Positions 1-5,598 are shown, counted from the stretch's first letter. The stretch is DNA of 7,954 bases from JACPXH01 sp964409225 (GCA_964409225.1 CAYPCM010000030.1:1-7954); one strand, 5' to 3'. Program-made: numbers and translations. Notes: generated by a model not told the origin, from the letters alone.

Positions 1-1
1 G

Positions 2-844
2 GCGAAGCTCGTTATGGCAGAAAAGCCAGCGCCTGGGTTTGTGCTCCTAAAAGACCTCGGTCTTCTGGAATACGTATTGCCGGAGTTGGCCGAAGGCATT
101 GGGGTAGGCCAAAACAAGCACCATATTTACCCGGTGTTTGAACATTCGATCAATTCGCTCGCGTACGCTGCCGAGGCCAAGTACGATTTTGAAGTGCGCC
201 TGGCTTCGCTTTTGCACGATATCGGCAAGCCCAAAACCAAGCAGGGCGAAGGGCCGAATTCAACATTTTACGGCCATGAGGTTGTGGGCGCGCGCATGAC
301 CAAGACGGCGCTTCTGCGCCTTAAGTTTTCTAAGGCGGTAGCGGAGCGGGTTACGCATTTAGTTCGCTATCACCTGTTTTATTATAACGTTGACGAGGTG
401 ACCGAGGCCGGGGTGAGGCGGCTTTTGCGCAAAGTGGGGCCTGAAAACATTGACGATTTGATCAAGCTGCGCACTGCCGACCGCAAGGGTTCAGGCGTAC
501 CCAAAGCCATGCCCTACAAGCTCCGGCATCTGCAGTTTTTAATCGATAAGGTTTCGCGCGATCCCTTGACCGTCGGAATGCTCAAAGTCAGAGGCGATGA
601 CGTGATGCGGATTTTGAAGATTGACCCCAGCCCAAAGGTCGGCTTACTATTAAAGGCCTTAATGGACGAAGTGCTTGATGAACCAAAAAAGAACAAAAAA
701 GAATACTTGGAAGCGCGCATTACAGAACTCGGTCAACGTGCCGATTCAGACCTCCAAAAACTTGCTCAAGCAGGGCAGGGGAAAGTGGAGGAGTTCGAGG
801 CAGGGGCGGTCGCCGAAATAAAAAAGAAGCACTGGGTGCAGTGA
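2..844 (+). CDS. cca: CCA-adding tRNA nucleotidyltransferase, C-terminal part (5' end outside window)
   Basis: This is the C-terminal part of a CCA tRNA nucleotidyltransferase, which adds or repairs the 3' CCA end of tRNAs in the cytoplasm. The reading frame is open to the window edge, and the in-frame ATG at position 14 falls inside a conserved part of the family, so the gene starts upstream and the catalytic head is missing here. Counting from that Met, residues 8-25 match the tRNA-binding segment around GLLEYVLPEL. An HD domain follows: H44 (FEHS), H68-D69 in LLHDIGKP, H88 (YGHE) and H120 (VRYH). The stretch at 189-240 matches the family's C-terminal helices. Such HD domains usually carry phosphohydrolase activity. 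The stop codon is three bases from a tRNA-Pro gene that lacks an encoded CCA, so enzyme and substrate gene are probably co-transcribed. The family call is solid; the exact subclass is not visible without the N-terminus. Confidence 0.9.
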   Translation, partial: AKLVMAEKPAPGFVLLKDLGLLEYVLPELAEGIGVGQNKHHIYPVFEHSINSLAYAAEAKYDFEVRLASLLHDIGKPKTKQGEGPNSTFYGHEVVGARMTKTALLRLKFSKAVAERVTHLVRYHLFYYNVDEVTEAGVRRLLRKVGPENIDDLIKLRTADRKGSGVPKAMPYKLRHLQFLIDKVSRDPLTVGMLKVRGDDVMRILKIDPSPKVGLLLKALMDEVLDEPKKNKKEYLEARITELGQRADSDLQKLAQAGQGKVEEFEAGAVAEIKKKHWVQ

Positions 845-847
845 GGA

Positions 848-919
848 CGGGGATTGGTGCAGCGGTAGCACGCACGGTTCGGGACCGTGAGGTGGCGGGT
901 TCGACTCCCGCATCCCCGA
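848..919 (+). tRNA. tRNA-Pro (anticodon CGG)
   Basis: A complete cloverleaf can be drawn. The acceptor stem is 848-854 with 912-918, the D arm 857-860 with 868-871, the anticodon stem 873-877 with 885-889, and the T arm 895-899 with 907-911 around a TTCGACT loop. The anticodon CGG (880-882) reads the proline codon CCG. The C1-G72 pair and discriminator A73 (919) are the usual bacterial tRNA-Pro identity features and agree. The discriminator is followed by CAT, so CCA is not encoded and must be added by an enzyme. The gene begins three bases after the cca stop codon. Confidence 0.95.
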
Positions 920-929
920 CATGATTTTT

Positions 930-1003
930 GGGCCTATAGCACAGTGGCAGTGCGCCGCATTCGCATTGCGGAGACGGGAGTCCAATTCTCCCTAGGTCCA
1001 CCA
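930..1003 (+). tRNA. tRNA-Ala (anticodon CGC), CCA encoded, C at position 55
   Basis: The acceptor stem is 930-936 with 993-999, the D arm 939-942 with 950-953, the anticodon stem 955-959 with 967-971, and the T arm 976-980 with 988-992. The anticodon CGC (962-964) reads the alanine codon GCG. The G3-U70 wobble pair (932 with 997), the classic alanine identity element, is present, as is A73 (1000). CCA is encoded at 1001-1003, unlike in the tRNA-Pro ten bases upstream. One oddity is the T loop, which reads TCCAATT, so position 55 is C where nearly all elongator tRNAs have U (pseudouridine). All stems pair well, so the gene looks functional. Confidence 0.93.
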
Positions 1004-1008
1004 ACAGC

Positions 1009-1039
1009 ATCCGCCGCGGCCCAGTGGGCCGCGGCGGAT
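1009..1039 (+). terminator. GC-rich hairpin after tRNA genes, probable transcription end without U tract
   Basis: A perfect 15-base inverted repeat (1009-1023 with 1025-1039) leaves one base between the arms, so the real loop is about 3-5 bases. It starts five bases after the CCA of tRNA-Ala. No T run follows, so it is not a textbook intrinsic terminator. It could also act as a 3' processing or stability structure. Its core CGCCGCGGCC recurs in the hairpin after the SDR gene. Confidence 0.6.
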
Positions 1040-1057
1040 GAGCTTGATAGTTGGCGC

Positions 1058-1086
1058 TTGACGGCTTCTCGTAGATTTGGTAAAGA
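1058..1086 (+). promoter_or_regulatory. Possible sigma70-type promoter for the SDR gene
   Basis: TTGACG (1058-1063, five of six matches to the -35 consensus) is followed after 17 bases by TAAAGA (1081-1086), a weak -10 match. It lies between the tRNA hairpin and the SDR Shine-Dalgarno site, where a promoter is expected. The -35 is convincing; the -10 is not. Confidence 0.35.
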
Positions 1087-1131
1087 GATTGAGGCGTGAG
1101 TTGAGCGGTTGGTCGGGGTAACTCGAAGGAT

Positions 1132-1137
1132 AGGAGG
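1132..1137 (+). promoter_or_regulatory. Strong Shine-Dalgarno site of the SDR gene
   Basis: AGGAGG lies six bases upstream of the ATG at 1144 and fixes that start. It is the only perfect site in the window placed correctly for a start codon; the cis-prenyltransferase, yraN and pilin genes show none. Confidence 0.8.
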
Positions 1138-1143
1138 AAGCCA

Positions 1144-1908
1144 ATGCGTTCTTTTGGAGGAAAGCACGTGGTGGTAACCGGCGGGGCGAGCGGGATTGGA
1201 CTTGCTATAGTAAAGGAGTTTTTTGCACAAGGGGCGAGGATTGCGCTTCTCGATAAGGCGGCTCGGCCCGACAGCCTGCATCTACAGCCGGAGGCGCGCA
1301 TCGGATGGTTCCGACTTGATGTCGGGGAGCGACAGCAGGTGTACGACATGGTCGTTTCTACGGCCTTCGGCCCATTCACCGACACGGTGGACGTGCTTGT
1401 GTGTAACGCTGGCATTGAAGAGCCGTTCTCGGTGCTGGCGCAGCACGATGGCGACTCGCCAGATTACGAAGCGCTGGAGCGCGTGATCCGCACGAACCTG
1501 CTCGGCGCAATCCACGCCACTCACTACATGCTGCCCGTGATGCCCATGGGCAGCTCCATCATCTTTATCACCTCAGTGCACACGCTCCAGGCGTGGCCGC
1601 GCAATGCGGCCTATGACGCCTCCAAGCACGCACTTCTCGGGTTCATGCGTTCTCTGGCACTCGACGTTGCACCCCACGGAATCAGGGTGAATGCCGTAGC
1701 GCCCGGCGCGATATATCCGACCGGCATCACCCAGGGGCTTGGCGAAGCCGGAGCGGCCACGCTTGGCCGAAAGATCCCGCTTGGCCGGTGCGGCACGCCC
1801 GAGGAGGTGGCAAGGGTCGTTGTGTTTCTCGCCTCGGATGGAGCGAGCTACATCACCGGCCAGCAGATTGTGGTGGATGGAGGGGTTACGATTAAGTCTG
1901 CCATCTGA
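1144..1908 (+). CDS. Short-chain dehydrogenase/reductase (classical SDR), substrate unknown
   Basis: This 254-residue cytoplasmic NAD(P)-dependent oxidoreductase has a Rossmann fold. Visible motifs are the cofactor loop TGGASGIG (12-19), Asp37 at the end of the second strand (LLD, which usually favours NAD over NADP), DV at 60-61, NAG (88-90), Asn118, Ser144 in FITS, the catalytic Y157-x3-K161, and PG at 187-188. The C-terminal YITGQQIVVDGG is the usual SDR ending. Length and motif spacing are full and typical, and all catalytic tetrad residues are present, so it should be active. The substrate cannot be read from the sequence; relatives are commonly annotated as 3-oxoacyl-ACP reductase-like or glucose dehydrogenase-like. 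It stands alone between two GC hairpins and has a strong Shine-Dalgarno site, so it is probably a single-gene unit. Its translation signal differs from its neighbours, which is compatible with separate acquisition but does not prove it. Confidence 0.93.
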   Translation: MRSFGGKHVVVTGGASGIGLAIVKEFFAQGARIALLDKAARPDSLHLQPEARIGWFRLDVGERQQVYDMVVSTAFGPFTDTVDVLVCNAGIEEPFSVLAQHDGDSPDYEALERVIRTNLLGAIHATHYMLPVMPMGSSIIFITSVHTLQAWPRNAAYDASKHALLGFMRSLALDVAPHGIRVNAVAPGAIYPTGITQGLGEAGAATLGRKIPLGRCGTPEEVARVVVFLASDGASYITGQQIVVDGGVTIKSAI

Positions 1909-1922
1909 ATACGTTGTTCTCG

Positions 1923-1949
1923 TGCGCCGCGGCCTCTGGCCGCGGCGCA
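1923..1949 (+). terminator. GC-rich hairpin after the SDR gene, probable terminator
   Basis: A perfect 12-base-pair stem (1923-1934 with 1938-1949) with loop TCT begins 14 bases after the SDR stop codon. As with the hairpin after the tRNAs, no U tract follows. It separates the SDR from the next promoter. Confidence 0.6.
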
Positions 1950-1988
1950 GCTGTTCCCCGCGCGATTCGCGCATCCGTCAGTCACATC

Positions 1989-2017
1989 TTGCCTCATATT
2001 CCGTCCATCGGTATAAT
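1989..2017 (+). promoter_or_regulatory. Sigma70-type promoter of the cis-prenyltransferase gene
   Basis: TTGCCT (1989-1994, four of six) is followed after exactly 17 bases by a perfect TATAAT (2012-2017). Transcription should start near 2024. The -10 box overlaps the upstream in-frame ATG at 2016, which excludes it as a start and points to the ATG at 2034, leaving a leader of about ten bases without a Shine-Dalgarno site. Confidence 0.75.
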
Positions 2018-2033
2018 GACGAACGCATTTGCA

Positions 2034-2792
2034 ATGTCCGCTAAATCTCAAGCAGAAACCAATCTGAAAGTTCCCAACCACGTTGCCATCATTCCCGATG
2101 GCAATCGGCGCTGGGCGAAAAAGCGCGGATTGCCGGGTTGGATGGGTCATCGTTACGGTGCGGGAAAACTGCAAGAAAATCTGAAGGAGGCGCTCAAGCT
2201 CCGGGTGCCCAATTTTTCGTTTTGGGCGTCATCTGCGGATAATATCACCAAGCGTGAGGCGGGAGAAGTTAAGCACCTCCTCGGCATTTTTAAAAGAGAG
2301 TTTGCGCGTCTCGCTGTAGCCAAAGAAATCCACGATAACAAAGCTCGGGTGAACATCTTGGGGGAATGGCCTCGACTGTTTCCGGATGACGTCTGCCGCG
2401 TGTTTGAAAAAACCATGGCCGCCACGAAAGCGTATGGGCGGCACAACCTCAACTTTTTCATGGCTTATGACGGCCAGACCGAGATGCTCCGGGCAGTTGA
2501 GTCCGTCCTTGAGAATGCTCGCGCAACTACCACGCGGGCGTCAGGTGGAGGAGCCGCGGTGGCCGTCACGCCGGCCCTTTTAAAGGCCAACCTCTACACG
2601 CGCGACTTGCCGCCGGTGGATCTTGTTATTCGTACCGGCGGCGAGCCGCACTGGTCAGCCGGGTTCATGATGTGGGATTGCGCGAATGCGCAACTGTATT
2701 TTACCGAGAAACTCTATCCCGACTTCGGCGCCAAAGAATTCCGGGCCGCGATCGAAGAGTACTCGCGCCGCGAACGGCGGTTTGGGGCATAG
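2034..2792 (+). CDS. uppS: Cis-prenyltransferase, undecaprenyl diphosphate synthase family (divergent active site)
   Basis: The 252-residue protein belongs to the cis-prenyltransferase family, which condenses isopentenyl diphosphate onto an allylic diphosphate to make the polyprenyl carrier lipid for peptidoglycan and surface glycans; it acts at the cytoplasmic face of the membrane. Visible motifs are IIPDGNRRWAK (19-29, with the Mg-binding Asp22), GH at 38-39, and DLVIRTGGE (196-204) with the substrate arginine R200. Three positions differ from E. coli UppS. The second substrate arginine of RxS is His206 (GGEPHWS), one residue is inserted after the serine (SAGFMMW for SNFLLW), and the Glu of AELYF is Gln220 (AQLYF). 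The FSSENW loop reads SSADNI (66-71). I recall a similar GGEPHxSAGFMMW form in CPR bacteria, so this may be a subfamily trait. The start was chosen from the promoter; the frame is open further upstream but runs back through the preceding hairpin. Function is likely but chain length is unknown. Confidence 0.88.
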   Translation: MSAKSQAETNLKVPNHVAIIPDGNRRWAKKRGLPGWMGHRYGAGKLQENLKEALKLRVPNFSFWASSADNITKREAGEVKHLLGIFKREFARLAVAKEIHDNKARVNILGEWPRLFPDDVCRVFEKTMAATKAYGRHNLNFFMAYDGQTEMLRAVESVLENARATTTRASGGGAAVAVTPALLKANLYTRDLPPVDLVIRTGGEPHWSAGFMMWDCANAQLYFTEKLYPDFGAKEFRAAIEEYSRRERRFGA

Positions 2793-2814
2793 CTCAACAT
2801 TTACTCGGGGAGGA

Positions 2815-3195
2815 CCGGCCGCCGTCGCTCCCTCAGCGATCGTTCGCTCGTCCAGCGACTCGCAATCAAGGAATGCTCCGGGGCGGCGCACTCGGCCTCG
2901 CGTCCCTCGCAGCGACTCGGGACAAGCTCGGCCGGCGCCGCCCGTTCGGAGCCAAGCAGTTGGCCCCTCACCCTCGCCGGCGGGGCCGCCGCATGCCGTT
3001 CGAGCGACGTCGCGGAACCGCGCCCATGAAATAGCAGCTGTGGCATTAAAGAACCTAAGGCGCGGCGAGCGAGAGCAGCGGCCTGATAACCGTTCCGCTC
3101 CAGCCCCAGCCAGGCCGACTGCGGTCGCGAGACACGGCTGCGGCGGCCACCATGCCCGCCGGCTGCGGATGTCGCTTCGGGAGCACCGGCGGCCG
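2815..3195. repeat. Dispersed repeat element copy E1 with imperfect terminal inverted repeats
   Basis: This GC-rich non-coding block fills the 422-base gap between uppS and yraN. Its ends form an imperfect inverted repeat, 2816-2840 with 3171-3195: nine paired bases (the CGGCCGCCG arm), two mismatches, six pairs (GCTCCC with GGGAGC), two mismatches, then AGCGAT with GTCGCT. Both ends recur in reverse orientation at 7586-7846. Bases 2835-2863 match the complement of 7796-7824 with one mismatch, and about 3130-3180 match the complement of about 7602-7653 with a few small gaps. A further block, 3064-3083, matches the complement of about 7684-7702. The centre (about 3025-3060) is less GC-rich. 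Long open frames cross it but none resembles a protein. No transposase is present, so it could be a MITE-like element, a BIME-like palindromic repeat or a structured RNA. Confidence 0.75.
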
Positions 3196-3214
3196 ACCCC
3201 CACCATCGATTCCC

Positions 3215-3580
3215 ATGTCCCAAACCCAGAAACAACTCATTGGCCGCCGCGGCGAACAGATCGCCGCGGCGTTTTTGCGCACGAAAGGGTATCGGCTTAT
3301 AGAAGCCAACTGGCGGCCGCACCGGGGTAAGGGAGAGTTGGATCTCGTTTGCGAAAAGCGCGGCACGCTCGTTATCGTCGAGGTTAAATCGCGCGCCCGA
3401 AGCACGGAAGATTTCCCGGCAGAAGCGAATATAACGGCGCGGAAAATTCAGCAGCTTCGATATTTGACGCTGCGATATGTCGCGTCTCATCCGATGTGGC
3501 AGGGCAAACCGGTGCAGATAGACGTGGCGGCAATAGATGGAGAAGCGGTGCGCCATTGGCCGGCAGCAATAGGGGCCTAA
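3215..3580 (+). CDS. yraN: YraN / UPF0102 family protein, PD-(D/E)XK nuclease-like fold
   Basis: The 121-residue protein matches the UPF0102 (YraN) family, small endonuclease-fold proteins of unproven function often found near rnhB and DNA-processing genes. It has the typical opening GRRGEQIAAAFLRTKGY, then GELDLV with the Glu and Asp of the nuclease core, and VIVEVKSR with the E-x-K motif, followed by a helix beginning ARKIQQL. The length is usual for the family. I place the start at MSQTQKQ. The frame continues up to an ATG at 3152, but those 21 codons are Gly/Pro/Arg-rich and lie mostly inside repeat element E1. No Shine-Dalgarno site precedes either ATG. Bases 3245-3271 within the gene form a 10-base-pair hairpin followed by five T, resembling a terminator. 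The nearest upstream promoter is that of uppS, so co-transcription through E1 is possible. Confidence 0.88.
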   Translation: MSQTQKQLIGRRGEQIAAAFLRTKGYRLIEANWRPHRGKGELDLVCEKRGTLVIVEVKSRARSTEDFPAEANITARKIQQLRYLTLRYVASHPMWQGKPVQIDVAAIDGEAVRHWPAAIGA

Positions 3581-3585
3581 CGCAG

Positions 3586-3594
3586 TGTGGATAA
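3586..3594 (-). promoter_or_regulatory. Single perfect DnaA-box-like 9-mer
   Basis: The minus strand reads TTATCCACA, the strong DnaA box of many bacteria, five bases after the yraN stop codon and at the edge of an AT-rich gap. It stands alone; no further boxes were found nearby, so this is not an origin. It might be a regulatory DnaA site, or chance. Confidence 0.3.
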
Positions 3595-3609
3595 CGTTTG
3601 TCATTCGAT

Positions 3610-3629
3610 GTGATATGACGTGATATACT
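3610..3629 (+). promoter_or_regulatory. Probable extended -10 promoter of the pilin operon with repeated GTGATAT
   Basis: TATACT at 3624-3629 is preceded by TGA, giving an extended -10 (TGnTATACT). TTGTCA at 3598-3603 is a fair -35, but the spacing of 20 bases is long. The 10-mers GTGATATGAC and GTGATATACT repeat one helical turn apart (3610-3629), and GTCAT (3600-3604) with ATGAC (3615-3619) forms a small inverted repeat, so an operator is possible. Transcription would start near 3635, giving a leader of about 135 bases. Confidence 0.5.
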
Positions 3630-3771
3630 GTACTGGAAGGAGCTGTTTTTAGATTTCACTATTTCAATTACGTCACTGTCAGATAAGTAGAGGTTGTGGT
3701 TTGGTTTCGGGAGTATATTTCGGCACGTGGTTATGAGTTGGTCGCACAATTATTCAGTGGCCAAGCCCGCT

Positions 3772-5598
3772 ATGAGGATGATTTTATTCCAGCCGCGCCG
3801 CAGTGAGCGCGCGATGATGCTGGTGGAAGTGCTTATCGGCATCGGCATTTTTGCGATTATCGCCGCCGGCATCTACGGCGCTTATATTTTTTTGATCCGG
3901 CTCAACGCGCAAAACCGCGCCATGGTTGTGGCGCTGCAATTGGCCCAGGAGCGTACAGAATTTGCCAGAAACCTGTCGTTTGCTGACGTGGGGGTGAGTG
4001 GTGGCGTGCCTGCCGGAGTACTTGCGCCCACCGAAGTGGTCAACCGCGATGGCATCGTGTTTACCCTTACGACCGTGGTGCGCAATATTGACGATCCCTT
4101 TGACGGTGATGTCGGCGGCACCATCCCGGGCAAGCCCCAAGACACTGCGCCGGCTGACTATAAGCGTATCGAAGTTCGAGTGAGTTGCGGCGTTTGTCCC
4201 GCGAATCCGCCGATTTTACTCACGACAAATGTGGTGCCGCGCGGGGTGGAGGGCGCGTCTGCCAACGGCGCTTTGTTTATCAATGTTTTTGATGCGAACG
4301 GCCAGCCCGTGCCGCAAGCGACGGTGCGCATTCAAAACTCAACCGTGGCGCCGGCGATTGATTTTACCGACACGACCGATAACTCGGGTAAACTCCAGAT
4401 CGTTGACATTCCGCCCTCGGTTGAACGCTATGAGATCACGGCCACGAAATCCGGATATTCGTCGGACCGCACCCTGCCGCCGGGTGAGCCCGGAAACCCA
4501 AATCCACTGAAACCCCACGCGACCGTGGCGGCCCAGACGATTACCGAAATCAGTTTTGCCATTGATCTGGTGAGCACGATAAATCTCGCCACAGTAAACC
4601 AGCTCTGCCAAGGGCTGGGGAATACGACAGTATACCTTGAGGGCGCTAAACTTATCGGGGCGAATCCGAACGTGGCGAAGACCGTAAGTGCGCCGGTCAC
4701 CGGGCCCACCGGCCGGGTGACGCTCGAAAACTTGGAGTGGGATTCGTATGCCTTGAGCGTAGCCGGCAGCATCTACGACATCGCGGGCACCATCCCGCTT
4801 TTGCCGGTTAACCTTGCGCCCAATTCCACCCAGGACGTTACGTTGGTCCTCGTGCCGAATACGGCCAGTTCGCTGCGCGTGCACGTGCGCGACAGCGCTA
4901 CTGGTTTGCCCTTGCCCGGGGCGCAGGTGCGTCTGCAGCGCGGGTTGTTTGACGAAACGCTGGAAACCGGCAAGGGCTATGTTCGCCAGACCGATTGGTC
5001 AGGCGGAGCCGGTCAGGCGACATTCATGGACACGAGCCGATACTGGAGCGACAACGGCGACGTGGACGTAACGAGTTCCGGGCCTGGTCCGGGCGGCAGC
5101 ATCCGTTTGCGTTCTTTCGGCGGCGAGTACCAGACGCCCGGGGCGCTAATTTCCTCTACGGTTGATTTCGAGGGTCCCACCAACTTTACCAATATCACTT
5201 GGACTCCCGGCACCCAGCCCTTGCCAACCGGCACCAGTTCTGCGGCTTTCCAAATCGCTTCCAACAACGACAACCAAACCTGGAATTTCCGGGGGCCAGA
5301 CGGCACCGCCAGCACTTCTTATACCGTCATCAATACCACCATCAATCCCATCCACAACAACGCCCGGTATCTGCGCTACGGCGTTAACCTCTCCACCTTG
5401 AGCGCCACCAACACGCCGGAGATTGCCGATGTGGCGATTACCTTCACTTCAAGCTGTACTCCGCCCGGACAGGTATTTTTCGCCGATCTCAACAACGGTT
5501 CTTATACTCTTACAGTCAGTTATCCGGGCTACCAAGCGTTTAGCGATTCGGTGGATGTAAGCGGTGACACGGTTTTTGAAGTGGTGTTGAGTCCATGA
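3772..5598 (+). CDS. Large PilV-like minor pilin with Cna-B/carboxypeptidase-regulatory domains
   Basis: The 608-residue protein has a class III signal. A leader of 14 residues with four arginines ends in SERA, followed by MMLVEVLIGIGIF, with Glu at mature position 5 and one long hydrophobic helix (about 21-42). This suggests cleavage and methylation by a PilD-type peptidase and assembly into a type IV pilus. The residue before the cut is Ala, not the usual Gly. After the stalk come beta-sandwich domains: a carboxypeptidase-regulatory-like domain (about 167-232, VFDANGQPVPQATVRI), a second similar one (about 279-359), and a third starting at 367 (VHVRDSATGLPLPGAQVRL). The third is interrupted by about 160 residues (about 399-560, TDWSGGAGQ to TPEIADVAITF) and then finishes (GQVFFADLNNGSYTLTVSYPGY). 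Ordinary PilV proteins are under 200 residues. The start is uncertain: TTG 3694, ATG 3733 and ATG 3778 share the frame, and none has a clear Shine-Dalgarno site; 3772 gives a normal leader. The gene overlaps the next by four bases. Confidence 0.82.
   Translation: MRMILFQPRRSERAMMLVEVLIGIGIFAIIAAGIYGAYIFLIRLNAQNRAMVVALQLAQERTEFARNLSFADVGVSGGVPAGVLAPTEVVNRDGIVFTLTTVVRNIDDPFDGDVGGTIPGKPQDTAPADYKRIEVRVSCGVCPANPPILLTTNVVPRGVEGASANGALFINVFDANGQPVPQATVRIQNSTVAPAIDFTDTTDNSGKLQIVDIPPSVERYEITATKSGYSSDRTLPPGEPGNPNPLKPHATVAAQTITEISFAIDLVSTINLATVNQLCQGLGNTTVYLEGAKLIGANPNVAKTVSAPVTGPTGRVTLENLEWDSYALSVAGSIYDIAGTIPLLPVNLAPNSTQDVTLVLVPNTASSLRVHVRDSATGLPLPGAQVRLQRGLFDETLETGKGYVRQTDWSGGAGQATFMDTSRYWSDNGDVDVTSSGPGPGGSIRLRSFGGEYQTPGALISSTVDFEGPTNFTNITWTPGTQPLPTGTSSAAFQIASNNDNQTWNFRGPDGTASTSYTVINTTINPIHNNARYLRYGVNLSTLSATNTPEIADVAITFTSSCTPPGQVFFADLNNGSYTLTVSYPGYQAFSDSVDVSGDTVFEVVLSP

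Noticed and set aside
887..1099. 70-codon frame across the tRNA genes
   Set aside because: It overlaps both tRNA genes and the hairpin; chance frame.
1914..2033. Upstream extension of uppS (40 codons)
   Set aside because: It runs through the SDR hairpin and the TATAAT promoter; family homology begins only at about residue 13 of the chosen protein. The ATG at 2016 overlaps the -10 box.
3152..3214. N-terminal extension of yraN
   Set aside because: Not typical of the family and made mostly from the repeat element end; kept as a finding but not as the start.
2686..3330. Long + strand frame across E1
   Set aside because: Overlaps the end of uppS and the start of yraN, is Arg/Pro/Ser-rich, and follows the GC bias of the repeat element; no domain is recognisable.
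2801..3604. Long minus-strand frame (267 codons) across E1 and yraN
   Set aside because: Antisense to a well-supported yraN and running through the repeat; composition is that of a shadow frame in GC-rich DNA.
3637..3690. AAGGAG followed by a possible short leader peptide
   Set aside because: Only a CTG is correctly spaced and the frame is 15 codons; too weak to call.
3586..3690. Replication origin
   Set aside because: Only one DnaA-box-like 9-mer, no cluster, and no dnaA, dnaN or related genes nearby.
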